Origin: Terriglobia bacterium
GTDB lineage: Bacteria; Acidobacteriota; Terriglobia; Terriglobales; Acidobacteriaceae
Direction of reading: 5' to 3'
Length of the DNA: 64,000 bases
Assembly (NCBI GenBank): GCA_020073525.1
Contig: JAIQFA010000018.1
Coordinates: 1-64,000 of the forward strand
A model generated the notes under the pieces. It did no database searches, had not been told where the DNA came from, and was given only the letters and a program-made list of their open reading frames with translations. Both the position numbers and the translations under genes were made by a program. Of the stretch, positions 33,277 through 41,924 are shown piece after piece. Each line of letters opens with the position of its first letter. The first letter of the stretch is position 1.

Positions 33277-36231
33277 ATGCCATTCGACACCCAATCTCGC
33301 TCTGTTCCACCGACAGCCAACCCCACTGCGAACGATCCCGTACAAGTGCCGATCACGACGTATCGACTGCAGTTTAACCGGACGTTTACCTTTCGCGACG
33401 CAGCCGCCCTCGTTCCCTATCTAGCCAGTCTAGGTATCAGTCATTGTTACTCTTCTCCTTACCTGAGGGCGCGGCCCGGCAGCATGCACGGATACGACAT
33501 CATTGATCACAACGCGCTGAACCCCGAGATCGGCAGTCCCGAGGACTATGAATATTTCATTGCCGAACTCCACCGTCATGGCATGGGTCAGATACTCGAC
33601 CTTGTTCCCAACCATATGGGCGTCATGGGCAGCGACAACGCCTGGTGGTTGGACGTCCTCGAGAATGGGGAAGCCTCCGAATACGCGGACTTTTTCGATA
33701 TTGACTGGGAACCGATAAAAGATGAGTTGCAGGGCAAGGTCCTGGTGCCCATCCTGGAGGATCAGTACGGCAATGTGCTCGAGAGCGGAGAACTAAAACT
33801 GGCTCTTGATATCGAGCACGGTGAATTCAGTCTTTTCTATCGCCAGAATCGTTTCCCCGTCGATCCCAGAGAGTATCCCCGAATTCTCGGCCTTTACCTC
33901 GACGCCCAGCAGGAGAATTTGGGCGCAACTCGCGAAGACTTTCTCGAACTGCGGAGCATCATGACTGCGTTCGGGCACCTTCCAGGCCGGGGCGGCTTAA
34001 GCCCCGAGCAACGAGCCGAGCACAACCGGGAAAAGGAGGTTCAAAAGCGCCGCTTGGCGTCTCTGTTGCAGCGTTCTCCTTTGGTCAGAGATTTTGTGAC
34101 CGGGAATGTGGAGGTGCTGAACGGAAAGGCGGGCGATCCTCAAACCTTCGACGCCCTCCACGAATTGATCAAGGCTCAGGCTTACCGCCTGGCGCAATGG
34201 CGAGTTGCTGCGGACGACATCAACTACCGCCGCTTCTTTGACGTCAATGAACTCGCGGCCCTCTGCATGGACAATGACGCAGTCTTTGCCAAGACCCATC
34301 GCTTCGTCATCGAACTGGCGGCACAAGGCAAAGTCGACGGCTTCCGCATTGATCATCCCGACGGGCTCTACGACCCCAAGAAGTATCTCGACCAACTGCA
34401 AGGTGAACTGAAGACCGCAACGGCCACAGGGAATGGCGCAGGGCATCCGGTCTACATCGTCGTGGAGAAGATCTTGACGGGAGAGGAACGCCTGCGCCCC
34501 GACTGGCCCATTCACGGAACCACCGGTTACGAATTCGCCAATCTTGTCAACGGGCTATTCGTCGATGCGAGGGCAGCTTCCAAGATGGAGCGCATCTATC
34601 GATCCTTTTCCGGTCGAACGATGGAACTTGCCGATCTGGTGTATGCCTGCAAAAAGCTCATCCTGAAAGTGTCGCTCGCCAGCGAACTGAATGTCCTGGC
34701 GAACCTGCTAAGCCGGATTGCGCTCTCCAATCGCCATACCTGCGACTTCACACTGAACAGTCTAAGAAGCGCACTAGCCGAGATTATTGCCAGCTTTCCG
34801 GTCTATCGCACTTACGTCAGCGGCAACAGCGTGTCCGCAGAAGACCGTCGCTACGTGCAACAGGCGGTCATGGAAGGGCGAAAAAGGAGCAACGCCGCGG
34901 ACCTGAGCGTGTTTGATTTTGTTCATCGCATGCTGTTAATCGAAATCAACGGCTCCGGACCACAGTGGTATAAGCGCGCGATTACACGGTTTTCCATGAA
35001 GTTCCAGCAGTTGGCCTCCGCCGTCATGGCAAAAGGCGTGGAGGACACGGCATTCTACCGATATAACCGCCTGGTTTCCCTGAACGATGTTGGCGGAAAC
35101 CCAGCCAAGTTCGGCACCACAGTCGACGAGTTCCATCGCGCGAACCAGCAACGTCTGCATTCCTGGCCGCATTCGATGCTCGCTTCCTCCACCCACGACT
35201 CCAAACGATCAGAAGATGTGCGCGCTCGTATCAATGTACTTTCCGAGATCCCTGCGCTATGGCGACTCAAACTGCGTCGTTGGCGCGATTGGAATCGAGG
35301 GAAAAGGCGTTTGATCGACGGTAGGCCTGCACCCACTCGGAATGACGAATATTTGCTGTATCAGACGCTGGTGGGCGCGTGGCCACTGGAAGCACTCGAT
35401 GATGGCGGCTGGCAGACGTTTTCGGAGAGAATCGAGCAATACATGCTTAAGGCAGCCCGGGAAGCCAAAGAGCAGACCAGTTGGGCGAATTCCAATCTCG
35501 ACTATGAAGGCGCGTTGCTGAACTTTACGCGGGCGGTACTGAAGCGGGATGGCAAAAATCGCTTTCTTGCCGACTTTTCAGAGTTTCAGGAGCAGACCGC
35601 GCGCGCCGCCATGTTTAGCAGCTTGTCGCAATGCTTGCTGAAACTGACCTCGCCCGGAGTGCCTGACATCTATCAGGGTAATGAGCTATGGGAACTCAAC
35701 CTGGTGGATCCTGATAACAGGTGTTCCGTGGACTATGACCGGCGGCGGCAACTGCTGGACAGACTGCAACAGGGTTGCCAGTCTCCACAGCAATTAAGCG
35801 CTCAAGCCGCTGCCCTTCTCGCAAACATGGACAACGGATTGGCGAAGTTGTATCTCACCTGGAGAACACTAGGTATCAGAAGAAAAGAGCCGTTACTGTT
35901 TCAGCAGGGAAGCTACATTCCGCTTCAGGCTGTCGGCCAGAGATCAGAACATATCTGCGCTTTCGCCAGGGAATACGAAGGTCAATCAGTCATCGTTGCG
36001 GTACCCCGGCTATGCGCTACGCTGTTGGGCCAAAACTTCAGTAGCCCGTGCTCCGATTCGCTCTGGAGCGATACCCAACTCGAAATTCCGGACGCCAAAG
36101 GGGCGTTTTATCACGACGTGTTCACCGGCGAGTGCCTCCCTCTTGGTGGCAATCAACAGCGTCTCGTCACTGTGGCCAGATTGTTGCGGGACTTTCCGGT
36201 AGCTTTCCTATTCAGTGAGCCTTTGAGCTAA
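33277..36231 (+). CDS. treY: Malto-oligosyltrehalose synthase
   Basis: GH13_26 enzyme that turns the reducing-end alpha-1,4 bond of maltodextrins into an alpha,alpha-1,1 bond. 984 residues: ITTYRLQFNRTFTFRDAAALVPYLASLGISHCYSSP opening, GSMHGYDIIDHNALNPEIG, ILDLVPNHMGVMG, DGFRIDHPDGLYDP (nucleophile Asp), IVVEKIL (acid Glu), and later MLASSTHDSKRSEDVRAR and CLLKLTSPGVPDIYQGNELW. Length is slightly above average. At about residues 235-260 an extra LPGRGGLSPEQRAEHNREKEVQ segment is encoded partly by a GGGGCGGCTTAAGCCCC palindrome. Start ATG at 33277 has no clear ribosome site. Divergent from glgX-treZ. Confidence 0.95.
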   Translation: MPFDTQSRSVPPTANPTANDPVQVPITTYRLQFNRTFTFRDAAALVPYLASLGISHCYSSPYLRARPGSMHGYDIIDHNALNPEIGSPEDYEYFIAELHRHGMGQILDLVPNHMGVMGSDNAWWLDVLENGEASEYADFFDIDWEPIKDELQGKVLVPILEDQYGNVLESGELKLALDIEHGEFSLFYRQNRFPVDPREYPRILGLYLDAQQENLGATREDFLELRSIMTAFGHLPGRGGLSPEQRAEHNREKEVQKRRLASLLQRSPLVRDFVTGNVEVLNGKAGDPQTFDALHELIKAQAYRLAQWRVAADDINYRRFFDVNELAALCMDNDAVFAKTHRFVIELAAQGKVDGFRIDHPDGLYDPKKYLDQLQGELKTATATGNGAGHPVYIVVEKILTGEERLRPDWPIHGTTGYEFANLVNGLFVDARAASKMERIYRSFSGRTMELADLVYACKKLILKVSLASELNVLANLLSRIALSNRHTCDFTLNSLRSALAEIIASFPVYRTYVSGNSVSAEDRRYVQQAVMEGRKRSNAADLSVFDFVHRMLLIEINGSGPQWYKRAITRFSMKFQQLASAVMAKGVEDTAFYRYNRLVSLNDVGGNPAKFGTTVDEFHRANQQRLHSWPHSMLASSTHDSKRSEDVRARINVLSEIPALWRLKLRRWRDWNRGKRRLIDGRPAPTRNDEYLLYQTLVGAWPLEALDDGGWQTFSERIEQYMLKAAREAKEQTSWANSNLDYEGALLNFTRAVLKRDGKNRFLADFSEFQEQTARAAMFSSLSQCLLKLTSPGVPDIYQGNELWELNLVDPDNRCSVDYDRRRQLLDRLQQGCQSPQQLSAQAAALLANMDNGLAKLYLTWRTLGIRRKEPLLFQQGSYIPLQAVGQRSEHICAFAREYEGQSVIVAVPRLCATLLGQNFSSPCSDSLWSDTQLEIPDAKGAFYHDVFTGECLPLGGNQQRLVTVARLLRDFPVAFLFSEPLS

Positions 36232-36323
36232 CCAGCCCACCCCGAACTCAGTAACCGACTATTCAAAGATCAGTAAAACCTTGTATTGATGATGCCGGCC
36301 TGAAGGGGAAACTACTCGCGGAG

Positions 36324-36641
36324 ATGAGTATGTCGATGCGATTGTTCCGTACCTTCAAGTCCGGAGACCTCGTAACCAAGTCAGGTCAGTATGCGGCTTT
36401 GCATTCGACGCCTCATGCGTTGATGGAGCGCGCTCTGTATGTCGAAGGAAGCCGCTTTGAAGAATGCAGGATGTGCCCGTCAGGATTTTGGCCGGCACAC
36501 GGGTACGCCCCGATGGTCATCGGAGACGGTACAACCGCATTCCATCACTTGTTGCAGCATGCGACGGCCGCGGTGGAGCCGCATTTTGACAGTGGTCAGT
36601 TTCAATCCCAGGAGGTGGGCGATTTCGGCCGCGGTGAGTGA
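36324..36641 (+). CDS. Small cysteine-pair protein, probably with a degenerate C-terminus
   Basis: The first 50 residues (FKSGDLVTKSGQYAALHSTPHALMERALYVEGSRFEECRMC) resemble a family of short proteins with the pattern SG-x-Y-x4-H-x4-H then F-x2-C-x2-C. In that family the protein ends about ten residues after the second cysteine. Here the frame instead runs on for another 50 residues through the antisense of the sigma-factor gene (36480 onward), which suggests a lost stop codon or frameshift near 36475. The likely start is the ATG at 36330 with GGAG six bases upstream. Function unknown. Confidence 0.4.
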   Translation: MSMSMRLFRTFKSGDLVTKSGQYAALHSTPHALMERALYVEGSRFEECRMCPSGFWPAHGYAPMVIGDGTTAFHHLLQHATAAVEPHFDSGQFQSQEVGDFGRGE

Positions 36642-37160
36642 GTGCGCCTCGTGGAGGAGAATCACGGCGCGATAGCTGTCGGGGAGGAAATCGAGGCAGC
36701 GCTGGACACACGCGCTAGTTTCTTTGCGCTCAGTGACCTCCAAGCCCGAGGGAGCGGGTGAAACGGAGGATCGAGCCAGGGTCGCGCCTTCGTCGCTGTC
36801 AAGGGAAAGCGGAGATTTGCGCTGGCGCAAGCGATCAAGGCAAACGTGAGTCGCGATCCGATACAGCCAGCCGCGAGCCGCTTCGGGTTGGCGCAGTGAG
36901 TCGCGGCCGCGATACGCGCGGAAAAACGCCTCCTGCGTAAGATCCTCCGCTTCGGCCCGATTCTTCACCATGCGGAGGACATAGCGAAAGATCCGGTCGT
37001 GATGAGTCTGGAAAAGTGCTCTTGTGTCAAGCGTGTCGCCGATTCCCGGCATACGCCATTTATGCTGCGCCCCGCGAAAATATTCCGTGATCGCAGTCAC
37101 GGGTGGCGGTGAGTGGCTGCTTTCAGCGACGCCCGGGCTCCCGTGCGGCGTGCCGTTCAT
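36480..37160 (-). CDS. ECF-type sigma-70 family RNA polymerase sigma factor
   Basis: 226 residues. Region 2: RALFQTHHDRIFRYVLRMVKNRAEAEDLTQEAFFRAYRG (core binding and -10 recognition); region 4 HTH: LPDSYRAVILLHEAHSLTAAEIAHLLGLKLTTVKMRLHRGRRML. A short cysteine-containing tail (CGCTVSDDHRGVPVCRPK) follows, also seen in related acidobacterial sigma factors as I recall them. Start is ATG at 37160, overlapping the stop of the membrane-protein gene (ATGA). A GTG/TTG-started longer frame exists but is less likely. No zinc-finger anti-sigma factor is adjacent; the coupled membrane protein is a candidate regulator. Confidence 0.85.
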   Translation of the reverse strand: MNGTPHGSPGVAESSHSPPPVTAITEYFRGAQHKWRMPGIGDTLDTRALFQTHHDRIFRYVLRMVKNRAEAEDLTQEAFFRAYRGRDSLRQPEAARGWLYRIATHVCLDRLRQRKSPLSLDSDEGATLARSSVSPAPSGLEVTERKETSACVQRCLDFLPDSYRAVILLHEAHSLTAAEIAHLLGLKLTTVKMRLHRGRRMLQQVMECGCTVSDDHRGVPVCRPKS

Positions 37161-37444
37161 TTGATCTCTACCTGGAGTCCTCCCACCCATTCGGATGCGA
37201 GGTTATACAGAAACGCGCTGATGATGGCCCCGATGCCGCCGATGAGCCCGTAAATGAGCGGGCACAGGATTAGAGCCAAGAGGCCTCCCCAGGGCGCGAA
37301 CGGGATATGGGGATGACCGGCAAGGTGGATACCGGCGAAGGCAACGGCGCTGCAGAAGACGCCGGCAATTAATCCGATACATCCGTACACTGCCAAGCCT
37401 ACCTTGAAAGCTGAAGCCAGGCCAATACGTTGAATGATGGTCAT
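37157..37444 (-). CDS. Small membrane protein coupled to the sigma factor
   Basis: 95 residues from ATG at 37444, chosen because GGAGGAGG lies 9 bases upstream; the longer frame to 37546 is not credible. Two hydrophobic hairpins (AFKVGLAVYGCIGLIAGVFCSAVAF and GLLALILCPLIYGLIGGIGAIISAFLYNLA) resembling the DUF3566-like/YrvD-type small transmembrane group. It ends in WVGGLQVEIK. Overlap with the sigma gene implies co-translation, so it may modulate or report to the sigma factor; that is inference. Confidence 0.65.
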   Translation of the reverse strand: MTIIQRIGLASAFKVGLAVYGCIGLIAGVFCSAVAFAGIHLAGHPHIPFAPWGGLLALILCPLIYGLIGGIGAIISAFLYNLASEWVGGLQVEIK

Positions 37445-37630
37445 ATGAGTACCTCCTCCGGACCGGAATCGCGAGGCCCGTCCTACTCCTAGGACGAAAC
37501 GCAGGTGAAAAAGGATACAGGGGAGTGGGAATGAGAGTGGGCGCACGAACGCCTTCTCGTGATCCGGTGACGAAAATCACTGCAGAGCGACTTGCGGTGG
37601 CCTATCGTAGAGAAGGTCAGAGTGACCTCC

Positions 37631-39361
37631 ATGCCGGGTTCGTCTGTCATCGTTTCGTCTGTCACTAGCTCGATTCCCGTTGGTTCGTCCCCATTGGGTT
37701 CGTCTCCCATCGAGGATGGTCTGGGGCAGCTAGCTCCGGAACAGTTGCGCTCTGCGCTTGCCGGCTTCCTGCCCAAAGACGCTACAGCTGCCGAGCAGAC
37801 ACGTGCCATTGAAGCCGGATTGCGAAGCCCAGTCGGTCAAGCCATGCGGGACGCAATGGCGCGGTGGATCGTGGACTCGATCGTTCCGGTGGAGAGGCTA
37901 GTTCCGCAGCCTTACTTGAAATGGCGTCCCCCGGTTCGTGACGCCATGATGTTCGTGGTGGCGCGTCTCTCGCCCGCACGTCTTGCTCCCAAACTCCTCG
38001 AACAATTAGAGCTTCCATTGAAAACCGCGGCGGAAGAGCGTTTGCTGCGGTTGATCGCAAAAGTACCCGGCCTGCAGAAACTGGGACAAGTCATTGCACG
38101 CAATCAGCACCTCCGTCCTGCTCTTCGGAACGCGCTCGCTCGGCTAGAAAACGGAATTCGTGATGTCCGGCCCGAGGACGTAACCGCGATCATTCGACAA
38201 GAATTGGGGCCGCGGATCGAGAAGTACTCCGTGGAAATTGCGCCCACCATACTCTCGGAGGCCAGCGTCAGTGCGGTGGTGCGCTTTACCTGGCGTGACC
38301 CGGAGAGCGGAAAGCGCGAACGCGGTGTTTTCAAGGTCTTGAAACCACACATCCCGGAGTACTTCGCGGAGGACATGGATTATTTGCAGGGGCTGGCGCA
38401 ATACTTCAGCGACCGTCAACACAATTACGGATTTCCTGCGAAACTGCTTCCCGATACCTTCAAGAAAGTCCGGCGCTTGCTGCGGCACGAAGTCAACTTT
38501 GTCCGCGAACAGAAGACCCTACTCGAAGCTTGGAGCCTGTACCGGTCGATGAAAGGCGTTCGCGTGCCGCGGCTGATCCAGCCATTGTGTACATCGAAAA
38601 TCACGGCGCTCACCGAGGAGCGAGGGATCAAGGTGACGAACGCGGCGGCCCGCCTGCCGGTCGAGCGTCGGGCGAAAGTTGCCGAGCAACTGATCGAAGC
38701 GTTAGTTGCGGTCCCGCTTTTGGCGGCGCAGGAAGGCGCCATCTTTCACGGCGATCCCCATGCCGGAAATCTGCTTTATAACAACCGTACCGGCGAACTG
38801 ACGATCATCGACTGGGCGTTGCGGGAACGCTTAAGCCGCGATCAGCGCCGGCATCTCGCGCTCCTGTTCCTGATGGTGACTTTACGGGACCCGGTGGGCA
38901 CCTACAACGAAGTCCTGGCGCTCAGCCAGCAGCGCATCAGAAGCGCCTCGCCGCGCGGGCAGATGGTTGCGGAATTGGTCACAAATTTTCTGCGCGAGTT
39001 GCCGGTCGCCCGTTTGTCCAGCGGCGTGGATGCGATGTTGCTGCTGGAACGCCTGGCCATGAAGGGCATCAAGTTCCCTGGACCTCTGATTATGTTGTCC
39101 AAGGTGATGTTCACGCTCGATGGAATCCTGGGTGACATTGGAGGATCGGCCAATGGCATGGGCTTCACCATTGCGCGTCACGTGGCCCAGCATTGGATAC
39201 GCCACCGCGAAGAGTTCCGTTCGCCTCTGAAGACCAGGGACTGGATCACGCTCCAGTGCAGCGCGTTGCTCTACACCGGCCGCTTGTGGCTGCAGTGCGA
39301 GCAGGCAATATTGGACCGCCTGCTGCCCGCCGGTTCCACCGCCTCACGCGCGTCGACATGA
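37631..39361 (+). CDS. ABC1/UbiB-AarF family atypical kinase
   Basis: 576 residues. After a low-complexity Ser/Val/Pro N-terminus (about 30 residues encoded by GTTCGTC repeats) comes the ABC1 kinase-like fold: a KxGQ region reading LQKLGQVIARNQHLRPAL, invariant Lys in VFKVLKP, catalytic HGDPHAGNLL at about 373-382 and a metal-binding Asp in LTIIDWAL, where most members have D-F-G. The family supports quinone or lipid metabolism (UbiB, Coq8) and probably uses ATP hydrolysis to extract isoprenoid lipids. The start is uncertain: TTG at 37592 or ATG at 37631. It converges on the lipid-megasynthase operon, with a palindromic repeat in between. Confidence 0.82.
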   Translation: MPGSSVIVSSVTSSIPVGSSPLGSSPIEDGLGQLAPEQLRSALAGFLPKDATAAEQTRAIEAGLRSPVGQAMRDAMARWIVDSIVPVERLVPQPYLKWRPPVRDAMMFVVARLSPARLAPKLLEQLELPLKTAAEERLLRLIAKVPGLQKLGQVIARNQHLRPALRNALARLENGIRDVRPEDVTAIIRQELGPRIEKYSVEIAPTILSEASVSAVVRFTWRDPESGKRERGVFKVLKPHIPEYFAEDMDYLQGLAQYFSDRQHNYGFPAKLLPDTFKKVRRLLRHEVNFVREQKTLLEAWSLYRSMKGVRVPRLIQPLCTSKITALTEERGIKVTNAAARLPVERRAKVAEQLIEALVAVPLLAAQEGAIFHGDPHAGNLLYNNRTGELTIIDWALRERLSRDQRRHLALLFLMVTLRDPVGTYNEVLALSQQRIRSASPRGQMVAELVTNFLRELPVARLSSGVDAMLLLERLAMKGIKFPGPLIMLSKVMFTLDGILGDIGGSANGMGFTIARHVAQHWIRHREEFRSPLKTRDWITLQCSALLYTGRLWLQCEQAILDRLLPAGSTASRAST

Positions 39362-39387
39362 GGTAGTGGGCAATTTGCAGAACCGCC

Positions 39388-39467
39388 AACCACAAAGGCC
39401 AGGAAGGTACACGAAGGAAACGCCTGAGACCATAAACCTTTGTGATACTTTCGTGTCCTTGGTGGTT
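39388..39467. repeat. Imperfect palindromic repeat (copy C of three)
   Basis: Left arm AACCACAAAGGCCAGGAAGG and TACACGAAGG; right arm CCTTTGTGATACTTTCGTG and TCCTTGGTGGTT. Lies in the convergent gap between the ABC1 kinase gene and the end of the megasynthase operon, where it might serve as a transcription barrier. Confidence 0.75.
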
Positions 39468-39496
39468 CAGGGTTTTCGCTGCACCGCGGTAACCCA

Positions 39497-41164
39497 CTAC
39501 CCGGCATGATTCGGCATTGAAGCGCAATCGCTCCAATGGGTCTCTGTCGCTGGAGGGATGAAAGTCATAGCCCGTTCGGCCAGAGCGGTAATCGTGAGGC
39601 TGGGATTAACTCCGAGGTTGGCCGCCACCACAGACCCATCACAAATGTACATATTCCTGTAATTGAAGACACGGTGGTGAGAATCAACCACGCCGTGGCC
39701 GGAAGTATCAGCGATCACGCAACCTCCAATACAGTGTGCCGTGCCCGGAACATCGAAGAGGATCTCCGGAAGCATGCTCATGGCAAAACCTCCGGTGAGT
39801 TGCGCGTATTTCTTCGCGAACTCGTTGGCCTTCGGGATATAGGTCGGCACCTTGCCACCGCGGCTGACAAGAAACTTCCGGAACGGCCAGAACCAGAGCC
39901 GTTGCCAGTGCATCTCAATCTCTCCCTCCAGCGCCTGCATGCAAAGGAGAATCACAAACTCCCGCGCCCATCCCAACGGTTGCAGCACGCGCACCGTCCT
40001 GAACGGATGCCGCAGCATGGAGGCCACAACATTCTTCAGCCAGAGTGCAATGCGCTGCGGACCGGGACGGCCATCGGTCAGGATGGTGGTCAAAAACCCC
40101 ATCGTGTCGGAGCCATTGGGATAGCGAACGGCCTCAATGTGAGTATGCTCGTCGATATAAATGCCAGAGCCGATGGCGATGCCCTGCGACACATCCTGGG
40201 AGCAGCCCGGCGTCCGCGCCCCGATCAGCGATTCGGAATTGGTGCGCACGTGTTGGCCCAGTTGGCCACTGATGGCCGGCAGAGATCCTCTTTCCTTGAG
40301 CCGGAACAGAAGTTCCATCGTGCCCAGCGACGAGGCGGAGAACACCACGCCGCGGCAGGTAAACCGTCCAGCCGGCCGGTGCATAAACGCGGTGGACCTC
40401 ACCGTGGATACTTCGTACCCGGCGCTGCCATCGCCGATGCCAGCCAGCGGTTTGACATTCACTACCTTGGTTTCGGGAAGGAGCCGCGCGCCGTGTTTTT
40501 CGGCGAGGTAAAGGTAGTTGACATCGAGTGTATTTTTCGCGCCGTAGCGGCAACCCATCATGCAACCGCCGCAGCCGCGGCAAGTGGTTCGTGCCGGGCC
40601 TTCTCCGCCGAAGAATGGATCAGGGAAGGTCTGATTGCCCGGTTGTCCCTCCGCAGCCTGAAAGATTCCCACCTTCGTGCAGTAGAACGTGTTCCCGGAG
40701 CCTGCGACTTCCGCCGCTTGTTTTAAGAGAAGGTCGGCCGGTCCGAGAATCTTGTTCTCCGTCACCCCCAGCATTCGCGAGGCGGTTTCGTAGTGCTGGG
40801 GCATTTCCGCTTTCCAATTTGCCAACCCCGTCCAAGACCCCGTGCCCCACACTTTCTCGGGAGCGGGAAGCAAGGTGCTGCCGTAGGTAATGGATCCTCC
40901 ACCCAGTGCGCAGCCATGGAAGATGGTTGCGTGTCTGAAAAACCGCATGCTGAAGAAGCCACGCAGACCCAGGTTCGGACGCCAGAACCAGCGATGCAGG
41001 GACCAACTGGTGTGCGGCAGATTGTCAGGCGTCCAACGCCGCCCCATTTCCATGACCGCGACTTTGTATCCCTTCTCTACCAACCGAAGGGCGGAGACAC
41101 TACCGCCGAAGCCCGAGCCGATGACGATGAAGTCGAAATCGAATTGGTTATCGCAGTGCGTCAT
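39497..41164 (-). CDS. GMC-family oxidoreductase, cholesterol-oxidase-like
   Basis: 555 residues from ATG at 41164 (a TTG five codons upstream abuts the preceding stop codon). FAD-binding FIVIGSGFGGSVSALRLVEKG, GCALGGGSITYGSTLL, and the C-terminal MYICDGSVVAANLGVNPSLTITALAER motif with NPSLT as in GMC oxidases. HCIGGCVIAD precedes it. An unusual CRGCGGCMMGC cluster sits at about 190-200, a spacing that could ligate an iron-sulfur cluster or zinc and is not part of classical cholesterol oxidase. The family oxidises alcohols (sterols, long-chain alcohols, polyketide hydroxyls). As last gene of the operon it may oxidise a hydroxyl in the megasynthase product. Confidence 0.82.
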   Translation of the reverse strand: MTHCDNQFDFDFIVIGSGFGGSVSALRLVEKGYKVAVMEMGRRWTPDNLPHTSWSLHRWFWRPNLGLRGFFSMRFFRHATIFHGCALGGGSITYGSTLLPAPEKVWGTGSWTGLANWKAEMPQHYETASRMLGVTENKILGPADLLLKQAAEVAGSGNTFYCTKVGIFQAAEGQPGNQTFPDPFFGGEGPARTTCRGCGGCMMGCRYGAKNTLDVNYLYLAEKHGARLLPETKVVNVKPLAGIGDGSAGYEVSTVRSTAFMHRPAGRFTCRGVVFSASSLGTMELLFRLKERGSLPAISGQLGQHVRTNSESLIGARTPGCSQDVSQGIAIGSGIYIDEHTHIEAVRYPNGSDTMGFLTTILTDGRPGPQRIALWLKNVVASMLRHPFRTVRVLQPLGWAREFVILLCMQALEGEIEMHWQRLWFWPFRKFLVSRGGKVPTYIPKANEFAKKYAQLTGGFAMSMLPEILFDVPGTAHCIGGCVIADTSGHGVVDSHHRVFNYRNMYICDGSVVAANLGVNPSLTITALAERAMTFIPPATETHWSDCASMPNHAG

Positions 41165-41179
41165 ACAAGAACCCGTCAA

Positions 41180-41905
41180 CTACGCGCACCGGGAAGCGCC
41201 GGAGGAAGAGTATGCCGGGAGGTTTAAGCGAATCGGTGGATCTGGCAGCGGATCCGCGACCACGGTTCGCACAAAGTTGTCTGCATTTTGACACCAACCA
41301 TGGAAGACGTGGCCTGCAGTATAGCGAACCTGCAGTGGGCTCCAGCCATTGAGGTCGAATGAATCGGCGCGTGGTTTGACGATTACACATCGGGTGTCGA
41401 TCCGAAGTCCCGCGCGTAGCGCTTTGAGCGCGCTTTCTTTTGCGCTCCAAAGCATGGCCAAAAGCTGAGGCCGGTCGGTGACGAATGCCCGCGCCACCAG
41501 TGCCTGCTCTTCGAGGGTGAAATAGTCGGCGACAAAAGCATCGCTTCGCGGCTCAACCAGTTCCACATCACAACCCATTTGCACGCCCGACATCGCCACG
41601 GCGCACATCGCCACCCCAGCACGGTGGCTGAGTGAAACCGTGACCGCCGCCGGTTGGTCGTCGAGAAAAACCTCGGGTGCGCCAGACGCCGCTGGACGTA
41701 TTTCTATTTTCTGAAGGACCGGAAGATGAGGCGGCAGATCCAGATAGGCGGACACTGCGCGTTTGGCCGTCCAGCGTCCCAGTCGCCAGTCAGCACGGCG
41801 CTTCGGAAAATGCAGCGCGTTGAGACACACGGCTTCATTTGAGCTCAACCAACTATTTTCTGTGGGTACCTCTGCTTCGGTTTGTTGCAGCCAATACACG
41901 TTCAT
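41180..41905 (-). CDS. 4'-phosphopantetheinyl transferase (Sfp type)
   Basis: Transfers phosphopantetheine from CoA to carrier proteins. 241 residues with the two diagnostic motifs, GCDVELVEPR (Mg-binding Asp and Glu) and WSAKESALKALRAG (W-x2-KE-x3-K). N-terminal basic CoA-contact region RRADWRLGRWTAKRAV. Typical length for Sfp/Gsp enzymes. Start ATG at 41905 with GGAG eight bases upstream and only 19 bases after the carboxylase stop. Its location in the operon identifies the megasynthase's four ACP domains as the natural targets, which is notable because those domains have Thr at the expected attachment site. Confidence 0.9.
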   Translation of the reverse strand: MNVYWLQQTEAEVPTENSWLSSNEAVCLNALHFPKRRADWRLGRWTAKRAVSAYLDLPPHLPVLQKIEIRPAASGAPEVFLDDQPAAVTVSLSHRAGVAMCAVAMSGVQMGCDVELVEPRSDAFVADYFTLEEQALVARAFVTDRPQLLAMLWSAKESALKALRAGLRIDTRCVIVKPRADSFDLNGWSPLQVRYTAGHVFHGWCQNADNFVRTVVADPLPDPPIRLNLPAYSSSGASRCA

Positions 41906-41924
41906 TCAATTCACTCCGGCCGAC

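Noticed and set aside
36480..37190. Longer sigma-factor frame starting at 37190
   Set aside because: The ATG at 37160 overlaps the upstream stop codon in the usual ATGA way; the ten extra residues lie inside the membrane-protein gene.
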